From positions 49,589,359-49,653,358 of the forward strand of contig CM046004.1 of assembly GCA_025175895.1 (NCBI GenBank): a DNA stretch of 64,000 nt, in the 5' to 3' direction. Shown in pieces: positions 1 through 10,529 of the stretch (position 1 is its first letter; every line of letters starts with the position of its first letter). The DNA comes from Wurfbainia villosa. Lineage: Eukaryota > Streptophyta > Magnoliopsida > Zingiberales > Zingiberaceae. Position numbers and translations under genes: made by a program. The notes below the pieces were generated by a model. It was not told where the DNA came from, made no database searches, and saw nothing but the letters and a program-made list of their open reading frames with translations.

Positions 1-359
1 TCCAACCACCTTGTGTGTAGGATCAATGGATGTTGGACAGCGGTTGCTCCCGACACAAGACCGGGGATCAACTCAAATTCACGAAGCTTCGATTCAAACG
101 ACAAGGATCGGTAGCCTTTGGGAATAACGGCAAGCTCAAAATCATCGGATCAGGTGATATCGAGCTTAACTCGAATTTTGTTATTAAAAATGTATTACTT
201 GTAGAGAATTTTGAATATAACATGCTTAGCGTAAGCCAATTATGTGACAATAACTATAAGGTCATATTTTTAGAAAATGAATGTGTAATTAAAACAAATA
301 AAACAGCTAAAACAATACTCGAAGGAACTAGGACAAATACATTTATACAATTAACTTAA
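1..359 (+). pseudogene. SIRE-1 protease region of gag-pol (broken)
   Basis: The frame from 30 reads a Copia aspartic protease. The catalytic motif DSGCSRHKTGD appears at the very start (about 36-68), close to the DSGCSRHMTGD form of Sireviruses. A beta-rich stretch with GSGDIEL and LSVSQLC follows, typical of the protease to integrase linker. A TAG at 18-20 closes this frame upstream and a TAA at 357-359 ends it. The next homologous segment lies in another frame, so a frameshift separates them. In an intact element this enzyme would cleave the polyprotein inside the virus-like particle. Confidence 0.85.
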
Positions 360-966
360 TCAAATCCTTAGCCAAATGTCTTATGACACAGGAAGAGGAA
401 TCATGGTTGTGGCACCGATGACTCGGTCACTCGCACCCAAGACTCGTCCACAAGATGAATCAGAGTGGCTTAGTCAGAGGCTTACCCAACCTCAACAATT
501 TGGTTAATAAAATCTATAATGCTTGTCAATAAGGAAAACAACCTAGGACACAACACAAGTTAACTAACCAAGAACGAACCTCAAGTGTACTTGAGCTCCT
601 GTATATGGATCTATTCGATTCACATGGAGCCAAGTCACTCAATAAAAGTCAATATTGCTTAGTCATAATTGACGACTACTCCAGGTTTACCTGGGTTAGG
701 TTCATCAAACATAAAAATGATACCCTAGATCAATTAATCAATCTATTCAAATTAATCGAGAATCAAAAAAACCTTAAGGTTAAAAGACTTAGAAGCGATC
801 ATGGTGGTGAATTCGAAAATCAAAGGTTCACCGACTTCTGTAACCTAAACGGATACCACCATGAATTCTCTTGCCCTAGGACCCCTCAACAAAATGGCCT
901 AGTGGAGCGGAAAAACCGAACTCTACAAGAAGCCGCTAGGACCATGTTGAATGAATACGACCTACC
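360..966 (+). pseudogene. SIRE-1 integrase, N-terminal zinc finger and first half of core
   Basis: After a frame change the sequence reads the integrase zinc-binding region (WLWHR, stop, LGHSHP around 404-440), then core motifs from 605: MDLF with the first catalytic Asp, DDYSRFTW, LRSDHGGEF with the second Asp, and NGLVERKN with the Glu. In-frame stops are a TGA at 419-421, where Sireviruses usually have Arg-Arg or Arg-Lys, and a TAA at 530-532 inside the zinc-finger Cys region. The domain is cut at 966 by COP-1 and continues at 10535. Integrase would join element cDNA to host DNA. Confidence 0.9.
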
Positions 967-1790
967 TGTTGGGTTTCCGGCACCGCGGCGTGTGTGTGTT
1001 CGATCATGTTTCGTAAACATGAGCACAGCGGAAGCAATAAAAATAATAAATACTCCTATTTATTACAACACACACAACACACGCATGCTATTACAACAAG
1101 TGTAGACATAACCGTAAATTAAAATTGCAATAAAAGGAAATTAAACTACGTTATACCTTTCGTATGACGTGTAGCGGGAACGGCATCAACCGGAACGATC
1201 CTCGTAAGAATCGTCTCTATCCGTATCCACGCCGAGCTCCTCGGGATGACTTTGCCAAGCCACGAGCTTCGTCTTCGTACGGGTTACCAGCCTCGTGTTG
1301 AAGACGACGTGATCGAGAGATGATCACGATCCGAATCCAAATTCGGACCTAAAAACAAGTCCTCAAGACTTGCTTCTCCGGAGAGGTATTCGTCAACCGA
1401 TTGACGAATCCTTCGTCCTCCACCTCAGAGGATTACCGGAGATCAAATCCCCGATATGTTAGCCGCTGTCGGAGCACTAACCGTTGTCCAAACGACGCTC
1501 CGACGAGAGGAGAAGAAGCTGTCCAGAAAACTGGACAGCTTGGTGGAGGAGATAGGCGCCGGCCAAAACAAGGAGATAAAAGCTCACCTTGATGCCGAAC
1601 CATTTAGGGGATCACCGGAGGGTCGCCGGAGGTTCACCGGCTGGAGCTTGGACACCGGCAAGGGTCTTGACGGCAGCACAATCAAGCTGGGCGGCAAGGA
1701 GGTTGGGCGGCACAACCAGGTTGGGCGGCAACTCCTTGGAGGCTAGGGTTTTGATTTTGGATTAGGGTTTAACAATCCCTTAAGCCCACT

Positions 1791-1798
1791 TTTATAGA
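1791..1798 (-). promoter_or_regulatory. COP-1 LTR TATA box
   Basis: TCTATAAA on the minus strand, followed by AGTGGGCTTAAGGG. The same site is found at 9138-9145 and 17942-17949. It is the likely U3 core promoter, so the part above it is U3 and the part below is R/U5. This is inference from position and consensus. Confidence 0.6.
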
Positions 1799-1866
1799 GA
1801 ACTAATTCTCTTAATGGTTAATGGATCATATCCATAAAGCCCGTTAACCCGCTCCATTAAGATAAG

Positions 1867-1965
1867 TTAAAATAAACCAAACCATGATGGTTTATTTTAA
1901 GTTAAAACGAACCGAACCAACTTTTGGTTCATTCGTTTAAAATAAACCAAACCCTTTGGTTTATT
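1867..1965. repeat. Three hairpins in COP-1 U3
   Basis: Perfect inverted repeats stand side by side: TTAAAATAAACCA/TGGTTTATTTTAA (1867-1879 with 1888-1900), GAACCAA/TTGGTTC (1914-1920 with 1924-1930), and AATAAACCAAA/TTTGGTTTATT (1941-1951 with 1955-1965). All three recur at 9215-9313 and 18018-18116. They lie about 70-170 bp upstream of the minus-strand TATA box. Confidence 0.8.
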
Positions 1966-3169
1966 CTTATCCATTGGATTAGAACCAAACCATTTTGGTC
2001 CATCCATTATGTCTTCATAAGACGCAGCCCATCCACGCTTCCATTGCGACTGAAACAATTTCATGCTCGCTTTATGTTTGGTCCAACCAAACATTGTTTC
2101 TCTCGGTCTGAGAATCTCATTCTCAAGCTCTTTTTAAATCCTTTGGATTACACTCGTTGTGCGTGTGACCAAATAGGTTCTCGGTTTATGTTGGCCGTCT
2201 ATAATTAACCATTAATTATAGAACGATCATGAGTGACACCTAGTAGTACATCATGATCCCCAATTAACCGAAAAGATCAACGGTTGATCTAGAACTATTT
2301 CTGAAACCCTTCAGTAGCTTGAATGAATCGTGCCCCATTCCCTTCACTCATCTTATACCCACTTGGTTCAGGACATGGTCTATTGTGTCAGTCCCCACTA
2401 GGCTGACTACGTCACACCTAGCCCAAGTATCATTTCCTCGTCCTACGGATTCTAGTTACTCCACATGTATCGAAGAGTACCTTACTCTAAACATGTATTG
2501 CTTTGGCCAAAGACTTTAGTAACAATCCGACGAGAGGCCATGGGTATACATCTCCTAGCAAGGAGTGGTGAATCCTTTATAGGCTATTCAAACACCTTCG
2601 ATCACTTCGACTTATACCCAATCATCCCGGGTCCACATCTCCTTAGAGATGTTTGCTTAAGATGTCAAAGCATAAGTCTCCATGATCAAGATGACTTGAA
2701 TACCGCAAGTCAAAGGAACATCGCACTTAAGCCACAAGAAGAACTTCATTGACATATCTATATATGCAGAACCATATGAAGTCTTACTGGTCACTCCAAT
2801 GAACTAGTTACCATAACTAGCATCCACGATTAACTCGGACATCACTATGTCTCCGGCCGGTGAGAATCGCTTGGATACACCAAGGTATACCTCGTGCTAG
2901 TCTCAGCGAATTGATGGTGTCGGATCCATCAATTCATCGACTAGGATAATTAGATACATCACAATTACACATGTAGAGATACTCACTAGTTGTGATCCAA
3001 TCACAAATTCTCTCATGCTGTGAATCGTATCGTGGACATTCAGTAAATGAGTTTAAGATCCAATCAAATACATTAAATATGTATACTCAAATAGTGAATC
3101 TTCATTTATCATATAAATGGTTCATACATAAGGCGATTGCCTTAGGACATCTCTCATATATTACTAACA

Positions 3170-3185
3170 GACTCCCACTTGGCCT
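3170..3185 (-). other. COP-1 polypurine tract
   Basis: Directly next to the 3' LTR the minus strand reads AGGCCAAGTGGGAGTC, a purine-rich tract of the type that primes plus-strand DNA synthesis in Copia elements. COP-3 has a similar AAGTGGGAGATT next to its 3' LTR (56191-56206). Confidence 0.75.
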
Positions 3186-3862
3186 AATGCCAATCGCTAC
3201 GGTATCCAATACCATAAGCTCTAACATGACCCTCAAACTTACTTTGAGGTAATGCTTTAGTCAAAGGATCCGCTAAGTTACTTTCAGTGGGAATTTTCTC
3301 GAATTGTATTTCGTTACTACTGATGATCTCTCTGATAAGATGATAGAAACGAAGCACATGTTTGGATCGTAGATGAGACCTTGGCTCTTTCGCTGTCAAT
3401 TGCTCCATTGTTGTTATCATGATGGGCCGGTATTGCTTCAACAATGGCGGAATCACACAAGTTCATGAGCGAACTTCTTGATCCAAACCGCTTCCTTTCT
3501 TTGCTTAGAAGCGCAATATTATTCGCTAAAGGGTAGAATCCGCTACGCCTCTTGTTTGGAACTTTTCCAACTCATCGCGCTTCCATTCAAGGTGAACACG
3601 ATCCGCATCGAGACCGAATCATCCTTGTCTGCCTCGAAGCCGCATCCGTATACCCAGATCACCATGTCCCTTCTCCATATATTAGGAACACATCCTTAGT
3701 TCTTCTCAAGTACTTAAGGATCGCCTTAATACCGCCAATGATCCATTCTCGATCGATCGTATCCGCCGTGACACTCGTGAGAGCATACGATACATCGGGC
3801 CTCGTACATAACATAGCATACATGATAGATCCTATCATGGATGCATAGGGAATCTTACTCAT
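3184..3862 (-). pseudogene. COP-1 RNase H and RT connection (broken)
   Basis: Two minus-strand frames carry the end of a Copia polyprotein. The one at 3659-3862 has PYASMIGSIMYAMLCTRPD and ILKYLRRTKD, the standard linker between RT and RNase H. The one at 3184-3456 has LRSKHVLRFYHLIREII and NLADPLTKALPQSKF, the conserved C-terminus of Copia RNase H. The segment between (about 3457-3658) is degraded and its central RNase H motifs lie in mixed frames. The stop falls just before the polypurine tract. Confidence 0.82.
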
Positions 3863-4769
3863 GCAAATCCTCTCGCCTTCGCGCGGACATAGACTTCGAA
3901 AGGTGTACCCTATGCCCGATGGGCGTATAACCTTTCTTGGATTCCGACATGCTAAACCTCTTTAGCACTTGGCCTATATATGTAGACCGCGAAAGACCAA
4001 GCAAACTGCTTCGATCTATCTCTATAGATCTTAATCCCAAGGATGTAGGTTGCTTCTCCTGTGTCTTTCATGGAGAATGTCTTGATAACCAAACCTTAAT
4101 CGATCAGAAGATTGACACATCGCTTCCTATAAGTAATATGTCATCGACATACAATACTAGGAACACGATCGACTCCCACTAACCTTCTTGTACACACAAG
4201 GTTCTGTCTCGATTTTGTGAGAAATCAAACTTTTGATTGTCTCATCAAAACGGATATTCCAGCTCTGGATGCTTGCTTCAATCCATAAATGGATCGCAAT
4301 TTGCATACCTTGGTTTTATCAACCGATGTGAAACCTCAGTCGTATCATATACACGCCCTCGAAAGGTGTTTCCATTAAGGAAAGCTATTTTCACATCCAT
4401 CTGCCATATCTCATAATCATAATGAGCCGCTATGGCCAGGAGCATCCGAATGGATTTAAGCATAGCTACAGGCGAATAGGTTTCGTCATAATCAACACCT
4501 TGTTTTCGACGATATCCTTTCGCCACCAATCTAGCCTTATAGGTAATCACATTACCATCCATGTCGGTTTTCTTCTTGAAAACCCACTTGCACCCTATAG
4601 GCTTTATGCCTTCAGGTGGGTCAACCAAGTTCCAAACTTGGTTTTCGTACATGGAATCCATTTCCGACTTCATGGCACCAAGCCACTTATCCCTTTCTGA
4701 ACTTGTCAGCACTTCTTCATAACTGGTAGGCTCCTCATCATCAATGAGTAATACGCTCGCTCGATTCAC
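3855..4769 (-). pseudogene. COP-1 reverse transcriptase (broken)
   Basis: The minus frame 4278-4769 starts the RT: EPTSYEEVL, WLGAMKSEMDSMYENQVW, VFKKKTDMDGNV, ARLVAKGY, GVDYDETYSPVAMLKSIR, QMDVKIAFLNG. The catalytic YVDDILLIG is readable on the minus strand at about 4125-4160 in another frame, and the thumb-side part is at 3855-4040 (SESKKGYTPI). At least two frameshifts break the domain. The usual palm motifs (QMDVKxAFLNG, YVDD) are all present, so the breaks look secondary. Confidence 0.88.
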
Positions 4770-4911
4770 TTACGAGAAATCCATATCTCTCAGAATATTG
4801 CATGTTCTACTGTGATCTACGAAGATGTGGTGTTACAATAGGTCCAAATTGATTGCTCATCACTATGAGTTGTCTACCGTCATTGTGCTTCACCGTGTAT
4901 CTCATCAATGT

Positions 4912-6270
4912 CTATTTGAGTCTCTCGAGCCTCTCAAGCTCGACGACACTCCCACTGTTTTCTTGCAAGAGAAACTCTTTCTCTAGAAACACAGCATGCC
5001 TTGAAACAAACACCTTTTGTTCCACAGGATGATAGAATTGGTAACCCCTTGTTTCCTTAGGGTATCCAATAAATAGACATTTATCAGACTTAGCATCCAG
5101 TTTGTCTGATACAGTCCGCTTCACATAAGCAGGACAACCCCATATCTTCAAGTAAGATACATGAGGTTTCTTACTAGCCCATATCTCATATGGAGTAGTA
5201 GAGACTACCTTGGTAGGCATTCTGTTTAACAAGTAAACAGCTGTCTGAAGTGCATAACCCCAAAAGGACTTGGGAAGAGTCGCATGATTCATCATTGACC
5301 TGACCATGTCCAACAAGGTCCGGTTACGCCTCTCAGATACACCATTATGCTGTAGTGTATAGGGCGGAGTCCATTGAGACAATATGCCATTGTCTCTTAG
5401 ATAATCAAGAAACTCTTGACTTAAGTATTCACCACCTCGATCCGATCGAAGTATTTTAATACTCTTGTCATGTTGTTTCTCTACTTCATTTCTGAATTCT
5501 TTGAACCTTTCAAAGACTTCAGACTTGTGTTTCATCAAGAACACATACCCAAACCGTGAGTGATCATCGGTGAAGGTAATGAAGTAGCTATAGCCTCCTA
5601 ATGCTTGAGTTGACATAGGTCCACATACATCAGTATGTACTAGACCTAGTAACTCTCCCACTCGTTCACCTTTTCCAGTAAAAGGTAACTTAGTCATCTT
5701 GCCTTTTAAGCATGATTCACATGTATCGTATGAATCCAATTCAAACGATTCCAAAATTCCACATCGGTGTAATTCGGACATGCGTTTCTTGCTTATATGG
5801 CCAAGACGACAATGCCACATATAGGAGTCCATTTGATTATCCTTTCGAGCACGCGTGTTGCTCGCTTCGATATTGAAGATGTCACTGGATACGTCCAACG
5901 TATAAATGCCATTACTCAAAGTTCCAGTTCCATAAAGTACGCCATTCAAAGTTATATAACAACAATTGTTACTAAACGTTAAATGGAAACCATTTCTATT
6001 TAAGCAAGAAATAGAAACAATGTTCTTTATTAGAGAAGGAACATAATAGCAATTGTCCAGTTCCAAGACTAGTCCACTAGGGAGCTTCAAAGAAATAAGT
6101 TATGATGCCGCAGCAACCTTTGCTCCATTGCCAACTCGCAAATTTGACTCCCCTCTGACAAGTCTTCTTCTATTCCTTAGCCCCTGTATGTCATTACATA
6201 TATGTGAGCCACACCCAGTATCCAATACCCAAGTGTCTAAGGAAATAGAATGACAATCAATAACGAAGAT
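4912..6270 (-). pseudogene. COP-1 protease and integrase (longest coding remnant, 392 codons open)
   Basis: Upstream of the open frame, at about 6110-6260, the minus strand reads DTWVLDTGCGSHICND, the protease active site, then a TAA near 6100. The open frame 6090-4912 continues with LVLELDNCYYVPSL, the integrase zinc finger (HCRLGHISKKRMSELH, CESCLKGKM) and the core: HTDVCGP (first Asp), LRSDRGGEY (second Asp), NGVSERRNRT (Glu). It ends with the LPKSFWGYAL and KIWGCPAYV region. All three catalytic residues are intact. Only the protease stop separates them from upstream coding sequence. Integrase would act in the nucleus on element cDNA. Confidence 0.9.
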
Positions 6271-6279
6271 ACTCAAGAG

Positions 6280-7020
6280 GATGGGGCATCGGATGCCTTC
6301 TTCTTCTTCATGGACTCAAGATAAGTCTTGCAGCTTTCTTAGCGTGGCCTTCCTTGCCACTGATGGCAAGTGCCCTTTATACTGGTTCCGCCTTCTTTGC
6401 CTTTTTCTTTCCTTTCTTCGTTCTTTTGCCTTCCTCTTAGAACCTTTCTTTGAGGAATCAACTAAGAACCTCCTTCTCCTCATGCTTTCACGTAAGGCTC
6501 CAGTCTTCAAAGATATTGAGGAGCTCGTGAATGGTGGATTCCAATTTGTTCATCCGATAGTTCATCACAAATTAGAAACTCTTGGGCAAACAATGCAGAA
6601 TTAAGTCAATACATAACTCATGATCCATCACAAAACCGAGGGTAGCTAGCCGCTGATGTACCTGCTCATCTTTAGCACAAACTGCACTCTGAGGCGAACC
6701 TTCTTGCATCTTCGTGGTGAAGAGGAGCCTAGAGACCTCGAACCTTCGGATCTCGCTCATCGAACAACTCATGAAGATGGAAGACCATAGTATTAGCATC
6801 CATATGCATATGCCGCTTTTGCATACTGTACCATCGCCGCTAGCATGATGCAACTCACCACTCGGGACCGCCACAGGCTTCTGATAGACCACCATTTGGT
6901 CTGGAGTTGCATCGTCCTTAGGCCGGTCAGGAAGAGGCTCTTCAAGGCCATATGCAAGCTTGTCCGCCTGGAGAACAATTCTCGTGTTTCTAAGCCACCC
7001 AGAAGTTAGGCCCACTACTT
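6280..7020 (-). pseudogene. COP-1 gag remnant
   Basis: The minus frame 6572-7015 opens with GWLRNTRIVLQADKLAYGL and EEPLPDRP, a normal Copia gag N-terminus. After about 50 codons it drifts out of frame. At about 6325-6385 a CCHC zinc-knuckle remnant (TCHQ followed by KEGHAKK in shifted frames) and a basic, serine- and lysine-rich tail can be traced. Small indels have destroyed the frame. Intact gag would form the particle and bind element RNA. Confidence 0.72.
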
Positions 7021-7233
7021 GTTCAATCCAAAATAGTGCGCAAATTCAAAGACGCCATGATCAATTTATTGACCTAGAAATACAAAACGAGCATATATGA
7101 GAAAATGATTTTAAAATGCATCAATATACATTCATAAATCCCATTCATTTTTCGAATTTCAAAACCCTTAAAATCACTTGAGATCGTGAGGTCCATCTCC
7201 AAATGGTCGATATCCATCATAGATAAGAACAAC

Positions 7234-7643
7234 CTTGGAGTGAGTCCAACAAGCCATTCTTAGCTATGATGGTGGGTATCAATATACCGATTACATATCA
7301 TGTATATGTAACTATCACAATGTGCTATCAACTAATTGAATGTTTACACATACATTGGGTTGTTAACACATTAACAAGTATGCATCATATGCATAGCACC
7401 CAACTTCACCTCTTCACATCGACCTTGGAGTGAGTCCAACAAATCGATGCTCCAAGTTAAAGCCGACCCATTAATCGCGAAATAGTTTTAATATGGTTAG
7501 AGCGCATTCAACCAATTAGCCAGTGCTTGGAGTGAGTCCAACAACCCAAACTAACGATTGACCTCGACTCTTACCATATTAGAGTTAAACTATTCCAATG
7601 ATTTGAACATGTTCGTGTTCGAGGGCTTGGAGGAGTCCAACAA
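7234..7643. repeat. Four copies of CTTGGAGTGAGTCCAACAA in COP-1 leader
   Basis: The exact 19-mer is at 7234-7252, 7424-7442 and 7526-7544; a copy lacking one base is at 7626-7643. The spacings are about 190, 102 and 100 bp with unrelated sequence between, so this is a dispersed motif rather than a simple tandem repeat. Confidence 0.85.
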
Positions 7644-7869
7644 CCCAAACAAGAAACAGAACTCTGGTTCTAACCATATTAATGGAAGGTGTAGGCTTTA
7701 ATATTGAGTTAGGGTTTTATGTCTCATCCTCTTTGCATGCAAATAACTATTATCTACATGGCATGACATACATGGCATACATCTACATGTCACGACACGC
7801 ATGGCATAATGTTATGCATCTAATGCAATTACATGGCATACAATTATGTCATGCATATATTTCCTTATA

Positions 7870-8280
7870 TGTCATAACTATTTATGGAAATAAAATATGT
7901 TTAAGATTTGATTCTCCAAATCAAATCATAATTAAATTAGGAAACAAATTTCCAAATCTAATCACATATTTTATTCATGGAATTATTTGATTAAGGAAAA
8001 TCTATTTAGGAAACAAATTTCCTAAATCATTAAAACTACTTATGGAAATAAAATATTTTAAGATTTGATTTCCCAAATCAAATCATGATTAAATTAGGAA
8101 ACAAATTTCCAGAATCTAATCAAATATTTTATTTATGGAAAATATCAATTTCCATAAATACTTCCAACTTTCCAAAAGTGGAAGATTTCCATAAATACTT
8201 CTAGACTTTCCAAAATTGAAAAATTTCCATAAATACTTCTAAATTTCCAAAATTAGAAAATTTCCAGAAATACATTATGA
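7870..8280. repeat. A/T-rich tandem duplication and short repeats in COP-1 leader
   Basis: A block starting TATGGAAATAAAATAT near 7874 is repeated near 8041 with few changes, giving a period of about 167 bp. It is followed by repeats of TTTCCATAAATACTTC. Internal inverted pairs such as GATTTGATT/AATCAAATC are frequent. Confidence 0.75.
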
Positions 8281-8311
8281 CTATCGAAACCATTTTACGA
8301 TTATGTCGAAA

Positions 8312-8332
8312 CACAACCTGGGCTCGATACCA
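8312..8332 (-). other. COP-1 primer-binding site (initiator tRNA-Met type)
   Basis: The minus strand reads TGGTATCGAGCCCAGG next to the inner end of the 5' LTR. It is a slightly altered form of the usual TGGTATCAGAGCC complement of initiator tRNA-Met. It fixes the element's direction as minus. Confidence 0.8.
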
Positions 8333-10529
8333 TCAAGGTTTCCGACACAAGGCAGGTGTGTGTTTGATCATGTTTCGTAAACATGAGCACAGCGGAAGCA
8401 ATAAAAATAATAAATACTCCTATTTATTACAACACACACAACACACGCATGCTATTACAACAAGTGTAGACATAACCGTAAATTAAAATTGCAATAAAAG
8501 GAAATTAAACTACGTTATACCTTTCGTATGACGTGTAGCGGGAACGGCATCAACCGGAACGATCCTCGTAAGAATCGTCTCTATCCGTATCCACGCCGAG
8601 CTCCTCGGGATGACTTCGCCAAGCCACGAGCTTCGTCTTCGTACGGGTTACCAGCCTCGTGTTGAAGACGACGTGATCGAGAGATGATCACGATCCGAAT
8701 CCAAATTCGGACCTAAAAACAAGTCCTCAAGACTTGCTTCTCCAGAGGTATTCACAACCGATTGACGAATCCTTCGCCCTCCACTCAGAGGATTACCGGA
8801 GATCAAATCCCGGTATGTTAGCCGCTGTCGGAGCACTAACCGTTGTCCAAACGACGCCCGACGAGAAGAAGCTGTCCAGAAAACTGGACAGCTTGGTGGA
8901 GGAGATAGGCGCCGCCAAAACAAGGAGACAAAAGCTCACCTTGATGGCGAACCTTTAGGATCACGGAGGGTCGCCGGAGGTTCACCGGCTGGAGCTTGGA
9001 CACCGGCAAGGGTCTTGACGGCAGCACAATCAAGCTGGGCGGCAAGGAGGTTGGGCGGCACAACCAGGTTGGGCGGCAACTCCTTGGAGGCTAGGGTTTT
9101 GATTTTGGATTAGGGTTTAACAATCCCTTAAGCCCACTTTTATAGAGAACTAATTCTCTTAATGGTTAATGGATCATATCCATAAAGCCCGTTAACCCGC
9201 TCCATTAAGATAAGTTAAAATAAACCAAACCATGATGGTTTATTTTAAGTTAAAACGAACCGAACCAACTTTTGGTTCATTCGTTTAAAATAAACCAAAC
9301 CCTTTGGTTTATTCTTATCCATTGGATTAGAACCAAACCATTTTGGTCCATCCATTATGTCTTCATAAGACGCAGCCCATCCACGCTTCCATTGCGACTG
9401 AAACAATTTCATGCTCGCTTTATGTTTGGTCCAACCAAACATTGTTTCTCTCGGTCTGAGAATCTCATTCTCAAGCTCGTTTTAAATCCTTTGGATTACA
9501 CTCATTGTGCGTGTGACCAAATAGGTTCTCGGTTTATGTTGGCCGTCTATAATTAACCATTAATTATAGAACGATCATGAGTGGCACCTAGTAGTACATC
9601 ATGATCCCCAATTAACCGAAAAGATCAACGGTTGATCCAGAACTATTTCTGAAACCCTTCAGTAGCTCGAATGAATCGTGCCCCATTCCCTTCACTCATC
9701 TTATACCCACTTGGTTCAGGACATGGTCTATTGTGTCAGTCCCCACTAGGCTGACTACGTCATACCTAGCCCAAGTATCATTTCCTCGTCCTAGGATTCT
9801 AGTTACTCCACATGTATCGAAGAGTACCTTACTCTAAACATGTATTGCTTTGGCCAAAGACTTTAGTAACAATCCGACGAGAGGCCATGGGTATACATCT
9901 CCTCGCAAGGAGTGGTGAATCCTTTATAGGCTATTCAAACACCTTCGATCACTTCGACTTATACCCAATCATCCGGGTCCACATCTCCTTAGAGATGTTT
10001 GCTTAAGATGTCAAAGCATAAGTCTCCATGATCAAGATGACTTGAATACCGCAAGTCAAAGGAACATCGCACTTAAGCCACAGAAGAACTTCATTGACAT
10101 ATCTATATATGCAGAGAACCATATGAAGTCTTACAATGGTCACTCCAATGAACTAGTTACCATAACTAGCATCCACGATTAACTCCGGACATCACTATGT
10201 CTCCAGCCAGTGAGAATCAGCTGCTTGGATACACCAAGGAGTATACCTCGTGCTAGTCTCAACAGAATTGATGGTGTCCAGATCCATCAATTCATCGACT
10301 AGGGATAATTCCGATACATCACAATTACACATGTAGAGATACTCACTAGTTGTGATCCAATCACAAATTCTCTCATGCTGTGAATCGTATCGTGGACATT
10401 CAGTAAATGAGTTTAAGATCCAATCAAATACATAAAACATGTATACTCAAATAGTGAATCTTCATTTATCATATAAATGGTTCATGCATAAGGCGATTGC
10501 CTTAGGACATCTCTCATATATTACTAACA
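8333..10529 (-). repeat. COP-1 5' LTR (about 2.2 kb)
   Basis: It aligns along its length with 967-3169. The outer end TTACTAACA is intact. The inner end is altered: where the other copies begin TGTTGGGTTTCC, this one reads TCAAGGTTTCC, so the boundary at 8333 is good to a few bases. TATA box at 9138-9145 on the minus strand; U3 hairpins at 9215-9313; U5 hairpin at 8871-8892. It shows several 1-6 bp gaps against the other two copies. Confidence 0.9.

Larger units (their letters stand above)
967..3169 (-). repeat. COP-1 3' LTR (2203 bp)
   Basis: It begins TGTTGGGTTTCC and ends TTACTAACA on the plus strand. It matches 8333-10529 and 17116-19325 along its whole length. On the minus strand a TATA box (TCTATAAA) lies at 1791-1798. 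Three perfect hairpins lie upstream of it (1867-1965), and a 9-bp-stem hairpin lies downstream (1518-1539). Short ORFs in this stretch recur in all three LTR copies and are not genes. It faces the polypurine tract at 3170-3185, which marks it as the 3' LTR. Confidence 0.93.
7021..8311 (-). other. COP-1 leader between PBS and gag, with internal repeats
   Basis: There is no coding signal for about 1.3 kb. It contains four copies of a 19-mer (7234-7643), a stretch rich in CATGGCAT and ATGCAT motifs (about 7730-7860), a tandem duplication of about 167 bp (about 7874-8040 and 8041-8150, second copy partial), and three or four copies of a roughly 38-bp unit with TTTCCATAAATACTTC (about 8145-8275). 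The predicted ORF at 7682-7990 is low complexity and overlaps these repeats. Confidence 0.75.
967..10529 (-). mobile_element. COP-1: full-length Copia element with two 2.2-kb LTRs, TSD CTACC
   Basis: Reading on the minus strand, the order is 5' LTR (10529 to 8333), PBS, leader, gag, protease, integrase, RT, RNase H, polypurine tract, 3' LTR (3169 to 967). The outer ends are TGTTGGG and CTAACA. The duplicated target CTACC flanks both sides (962-966, 10530-10534). Total length is 9563 bp. The coding style (DTWVLDTGC protease, YVDDILLIG RT) resembles TNT1-94 or Tork/TAR-type Copia elements. It is the younger of the two nested elements here. Frames are broken throughout, so it is non-autonomous now. 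Confidence 0.93.

Noticed and set aside
1924..2208. 94-codon plus-strand ORF repeated at 9272-9556 and 18075-18359
   Set aside because: It lies inside the COP-1 LTR, appears three times only because the LTR does, and overlaps promoter hairpins.
8312..8332. tRNA-like matches at the primer-binding sites
   Set aside because: They are 15-20 base complements of tRNA 3' ends next to LTRs, not tRNA genes; no cloverleaf is present.
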